A stretch of 44,641 nt of DNA, taken from contig JAEWHE010000037.1 of the NCBI GenBank assembly GCA_023387965.1, positions 1-44,641 on the forward strand, written 5' to 3'. Numbering within the stretch: the first letter of the stretch is position 1; each line of letters opens with the position of its first letter. The position numbers were made by a program, and so were the translations under genes. Origin of the DNA: Bacteroidota bacterium. Lineage in GTDB: Bacteria; Bacteroidota; Bacteroidia; Flavobacteriales; Flavobacteriaceae. A model generated the notes under the pieces. The model made no database searches and was not told the DNA's origin. It worked only from the letters and a program-made list of their open reading frames with translations. Positions 42,348-44,641 of the stretch are shown here, in pieces.

Positions 42348-43583
42348 ATGAATGCTCCAAAATCGCTTAACAACGGCTTGCTTTTTAAAATTGTTTCTAA
42401 TCTAACTTTTTGGGTTTTAATCGCGATTATCACTGGAGTTTTACTCGGACATTATTTTCCGGAAACTGGAATTGAGATGAAAATCGTGGGCGATTCTTTC
42501 ATTAGTTTGGTCAAAATTTTTATCGCCCCAATCATTTTTCTCACCATCGTTTTGGGGATTGCAGGCATGGGAGATTTGAAAAAAGTCGGTCGAATCGGAA
42601 TTAAATCGCTCGTATATTTTGAAATTGTAACCACGTTTGCCCTTGCTATTGGCGTGATCGCGGCTTATGTAATTCAACCCGGAAAAATTGACAAAACCGG
42701 ACTCGACATTCAAGATGCTTCAAAATACACCACCAATCCCCAAACCGAATTTAGCTGGTGGACCTTTTTCATGGATAATTTTACGTTGCAGGTTTTGGTT
42801 TTGGCCATCATTTCAGGAATTGCCTTAAATTATTATTCCAAAAGAGAAAAAATCGTAGATAAATTATACATTGCTTCCAAATATGTTTTTCGTGCGCTGA
42901 AATTTGTAATGTACCTCGCGCCATTGGGAGCTTTCGGCGGAATGGCTTACACAATTGCCAAATTTGGACTTCACACCTTGATACCATTAGGAAAATTGAT
43001 GATTACGGTTTACATCACCATGGCCATTTTCATCTTCGTTATTTTAGGTTCGATTCTAAGGTATTACAAAAAAAATATTTGGCACCTCATCAAATATTTG
43101 AAAGCCGAATTACTCATTGTTTTAGGAACTTCTTCGTCAGAACCGGCTTTGCCAAACCTCATGGACAAACTCGAAAAATTAGGTTGTAGCAAATCGGTTG
43201 TGGGATTAGTGGTGCCAACCGGATATTCCTTCAACCTCGATGGTACCTCGATTTACCTTTCCATGTCCGTCATATTTTTGGCACAATTGTACGATGTTCA
43301 TTTAAGTTTTGGAGAAATTTTGACTGTGATTGGTTTGCTGATGATTACCTCAAAAGGAGCTGCAGGCGTTACCGGAAGCGGTTTTATCGTTTTGGCATCA
43401 ACCTTAACTGCCATTCATAAAATTCCGGTGGAAGGATTGGCGTTTTTGCTTGGCGTTGATAAATTTATGAGCGAAGCCAGAGCCATTACCAATTTTATCG
43501 GAAATGCTGTGGCAACCGTTGTCATTTCTAAAAGTGAAAACGAATTTGTGGATGTGGAAAACCCGATGGAAATTGAACATTAA
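42348..43583 (+). CDS. Dicarboxylate/amino acid:cation symporter (DctA/GltP-type)
   Basis: A 411-residue DAACS (SDF) transporter that takes up C4-dicarboxylates or acidic amino acids with Na+ or H+. Eight membrane segments plus two re-entrant loops are suggested. Signature blocks are the serine-rich TSSSEPALPNLMDKLEKLGCS, the long PTGYSFNLDGTSIYL motif and SKGAAGVTGSGFIVLAST. The blocks resemble DctA more than GltP; whether the substrate is malate, fumarate or glutamate cannot be decided here. Confidence 0.94.
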   Translation: MNAPKSLNNGLLFKIVSNLTFWVLIAIITGVLLGHYFPETGIEMKIVGDSFISLVKIFIAPIIFLTIVLGIAGMGDLKKVGRIGIKSLVYFEIVTTFALAIGVIAAYVIQPGKIDKTGLDIQDASKYTTNPQTEFSWWTFFMDNFTLQVLVLAIISGIALNYYSKREKIVDKLYIASKYVFRALKFVMYLAPLGAFGGMAYTIAKFGLHTLIPLGKLMITVYITMAIFIFVILGSILRYYKKNIWHLIKYLKAELLIVLGTSSSEPALPNLMDKLEKLGCSKSVVGLVVPTGYSFNLDGTSIYLSMSVIFLAQLYDVHLSFGEILTVIGLLMITSKGAAGVTGSGFIVLASTLTAIHKIPVEGLAFLLGVDKFMSEARAITNFIGNAVATVVISKSENEFVDVENPMEIEH

Positions 43584-43645
43584 TAATTTGGCTTTCGCCA
43601 AAAAATAAAAAGTGCCTTACCCTAAAATATTCATTTTTAATTTGT

Positions 43646-43653
43646 TACTTTTG
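43646..43653 (+). promoter_or_regulatory. TAnnTTTG promoter box of the J-domain/KTSC gene
   Basis: TACTTTTG is a perfect -7 box, 20 bases before the ATG at 43674. A weak TTTGGC/GCCAAA hairpin after the symporter (43588-43603) precedes it. Confidence 0.55.
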
Positions 43654-43673
43654 CGCTCTTAAAAAAAATTGGC

Positions 43674-44120
43674 ATGAAAAGAATTGTAGAGCACAGAAAA
43701 TTGCTTGGTGTTGATAAAAATGTAACCCTGAAGGAGTTAAAAACAATTTACCGAAATGCGATGAAAGATGCGCATCCGGATAAATTTGTCAATGATACCG
43801 AAGGAAAATTAGCTGCCGAAGAAACCAGCAAAAAAGTGATTGAAGCCTATCATTTTCTGGTAAGTATCAATGATGAAACTTTGGAAAGAAACAAAGAGGA
43901 ATACAACGAAACGATTTTAAAATCGAACATTCACGATTTTTACCACGAAAAAAATACGCTGATTGTACAGCATTTAGACGGAAATTCTTACGAATACATT
44001 GGCGTTCCGAAAAATACCTACATTAAAATGGTCAATGCAGAATCACCAAGCCGTTTTGCCAGAAGACACATTTATGGCAATTTTATCCATAGAAAATCCG
44101 GTGTTGCAGCGGAGGAATAG
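43674..44120 (+). CDS. J-domain-like/KTSC fusion protein
   Basis: A 148-residue cytoplasmic protein. The first 65 residues are a DnaJ-like J-domain: RKLLGVDKNVTLKELKTIYRNAMKDAHPDKF with the HPD motif at 34-36 and a final AYHFL helix. J-domains stimulate DnaK/Hsp70. From about residue 95 comes a KTSC domain (NTLIVQHLDGNSYEYIGVP, RFARRHIYGNFIHRKSG), named after a Lys-Thr-Ser-Cys tetrad in relatives and linked to nucleic-acid or ribosome-associated proteins. The Hsp70 target is unknown. Terminator at 44150 follows. Confidence 0.85.
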   Translation: MKRIVEHRKLLGVDKNVTLKELKTIYRNAMKDAHPDKFVNDTEGKLAAEETSKKVIEAYHFLVSINDETLERNKEEYNETILKSNIHDFYHEKNTLIVQHLDGNSYEYIGVPKNTYIKMVNAESPSRFARRHIYGNFIHRKSGVAAEE

Positions 44121-44149
44121 CATTTAGTTTCCAGTTTACAGTCATCCAT

Positions 44150-44187
44150 AATCCTAACAGGTAGCATCTTGTTAGGATTTTTTGTTT
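44150..44187 (+). terminator. Terminator after the J-domain/KTSC gene
   Basis: Arms AATCCTAACA and TGTTAGGATT with a 10-base loop, then T-run. Confidence 0.8.
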
Positions 44188-44251
44188 TTATTCCTTTAAA
44201 AATTTCTTTAGAAAACTCGCAAGCGAGATTTTGAAAACTACATAAATTTTT

Positions 44252-44641
44252 AAAATGTTAACAATTTTAACAAAGTGGGCTCAAATATAAAGTATCGATA
44301 AGGAAGCTATGGCTTTTAGTAGGGGAAAATTTGGAGAACAAATTTGAAATGTTATGCTTAAATTGTTAATATTATCTAAAAATTATTATATTTGAAATTC
44401 TACGACGTTTGTTACCGAAACATTTAAAAACCAAATAAAAATGAAACAAACAAACAAACAAACAAACAACGCTTATTAAAACTTTTTAGCGTTATGGTAA
44501 TGCTTTTTTTAGCAGGATGTCAAGCTGAGGAAGTGGTTATTGAAAATCATGAACACGGTCACGGAATTTCAATCGTTAGAAAAAAGTTCAAAGATTTTGA
44601 CAAATTGCCTTCATTAACAAAGGAAATCCTGAAGCAACAAG
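44252..44641. repeat. Right arm of the 390-bp inverted repeat
   Basis: Base for base complement of 390-1. Identical over the last 200 bases except one (near 44515), with more differences toward 44252. The upstream part carries AACAAAGTGGG and ATAAAGTATCGATAAGGAAGC, the block partially repeated at 19621. Confidence 0.93.
44441..44641 (+). pseudogene. Lipoprotein gene, 5' part only, out of frame with its ATG; runs off the window
   Basis: ATG at 44441, then six AAAC units (44444-44467) and a stop after twelve codons. In a second frame, from about 44470, KLFSVMVMLFLAGC is a lipoprotein signal and QAEEVVIENHEHGHGISIVRKKF and more follow to the edge. Seven or four AAAC units would join the frames, so six is the off state. 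Mirror copy of 1-201. The mature protein starts with an acidic/His-rich stretch; the remainder is outside. Confidence 0.6.

Noticed and set aside
1..44641. tRNA, rRNA or tmRNA genes
   Set aside because: No cloverleaf or rRNA-like segment was seen on either strand in the gene-free intervals.

Overview
The window is AT-rich DNA from a member of the Bacteroidota, most likely a Flavobacterium-type bacterium. This is supported by promoter boxes of the TAnnTTTG type, lipoproteins with SDD-type export signals after the Cys, a SusC/TonB-style plug, an S46 dipeptidyl-peptidase, PAS-LuxR regulation, a compact type II-C CRISPR system with 47-nt repeats, and flavobacterial dispersed palindromes.

Layout. 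1-390 and 44252-44641 are near-identical inverted copies of one repeat. Each carries the 5' end of the same lipoprotein gene and runs off the window. 860-10326 is housekeeping and envelope: rarA; a five-gene minus-strand operon (ABC ATPase, His-rich FtsX-like permease, DUF3299-type protein, YjjG phosphatase, secreted protein); radC; a DUF1287 protein; a lipoprotein; mpl; a TPR protein. 10492-19126 holds a 2144-residue alpha-2-macroglobulin with an inserted TonB-plug module, convergent with an S46 (DPP7-like) peptidase. 19127-20076 is gene-free: dispersed repeats, a fossil CRISPR repeat and a candidate small RNA. 20077-26727 is the CRISPR-Cas locus: 22 repeats and 21 spacers, a shared terminator, cas2, cas1, cas9 broken near its 3' end, tracrRNA and another candidate small transcript. 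26941-32397 is a tight six-gene minus-strand operon, five of whose products carry signal peptides and none of which I recognise; a PAS-LuxR regulator diverges from it. 33738-37462 carries obg, a CNNM/CorC-like protein, adk and hpt. 37648-44120 carries a PQQ-type sugar dehydrogenase lipoprotein, a TonB-dependent receptor, a lipocalin-like lipoprotein, a helical hypothetical, a dicarboxylate symporter and a J-domain/KTSC protein.

Function. The CRISPR locus has every II-C part, but cas9 changes frame after the RuvC-III motif. The conserved C-terminal segment continues in another reading frame, and the total coding length is shorter than I expect for the family, so an internal deletion with frameshift is the simplest reading. 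Adaptation genes, array and tracrRNA look intact. The other points of most interest are the secreted operon, the phase-variation-type AAAC tract at the lipoprotein start, and a family of palindromic repeats whose stems differ between copies while their flanks are conserved. No tRNA, rRNA or complete transposase gene was seen.
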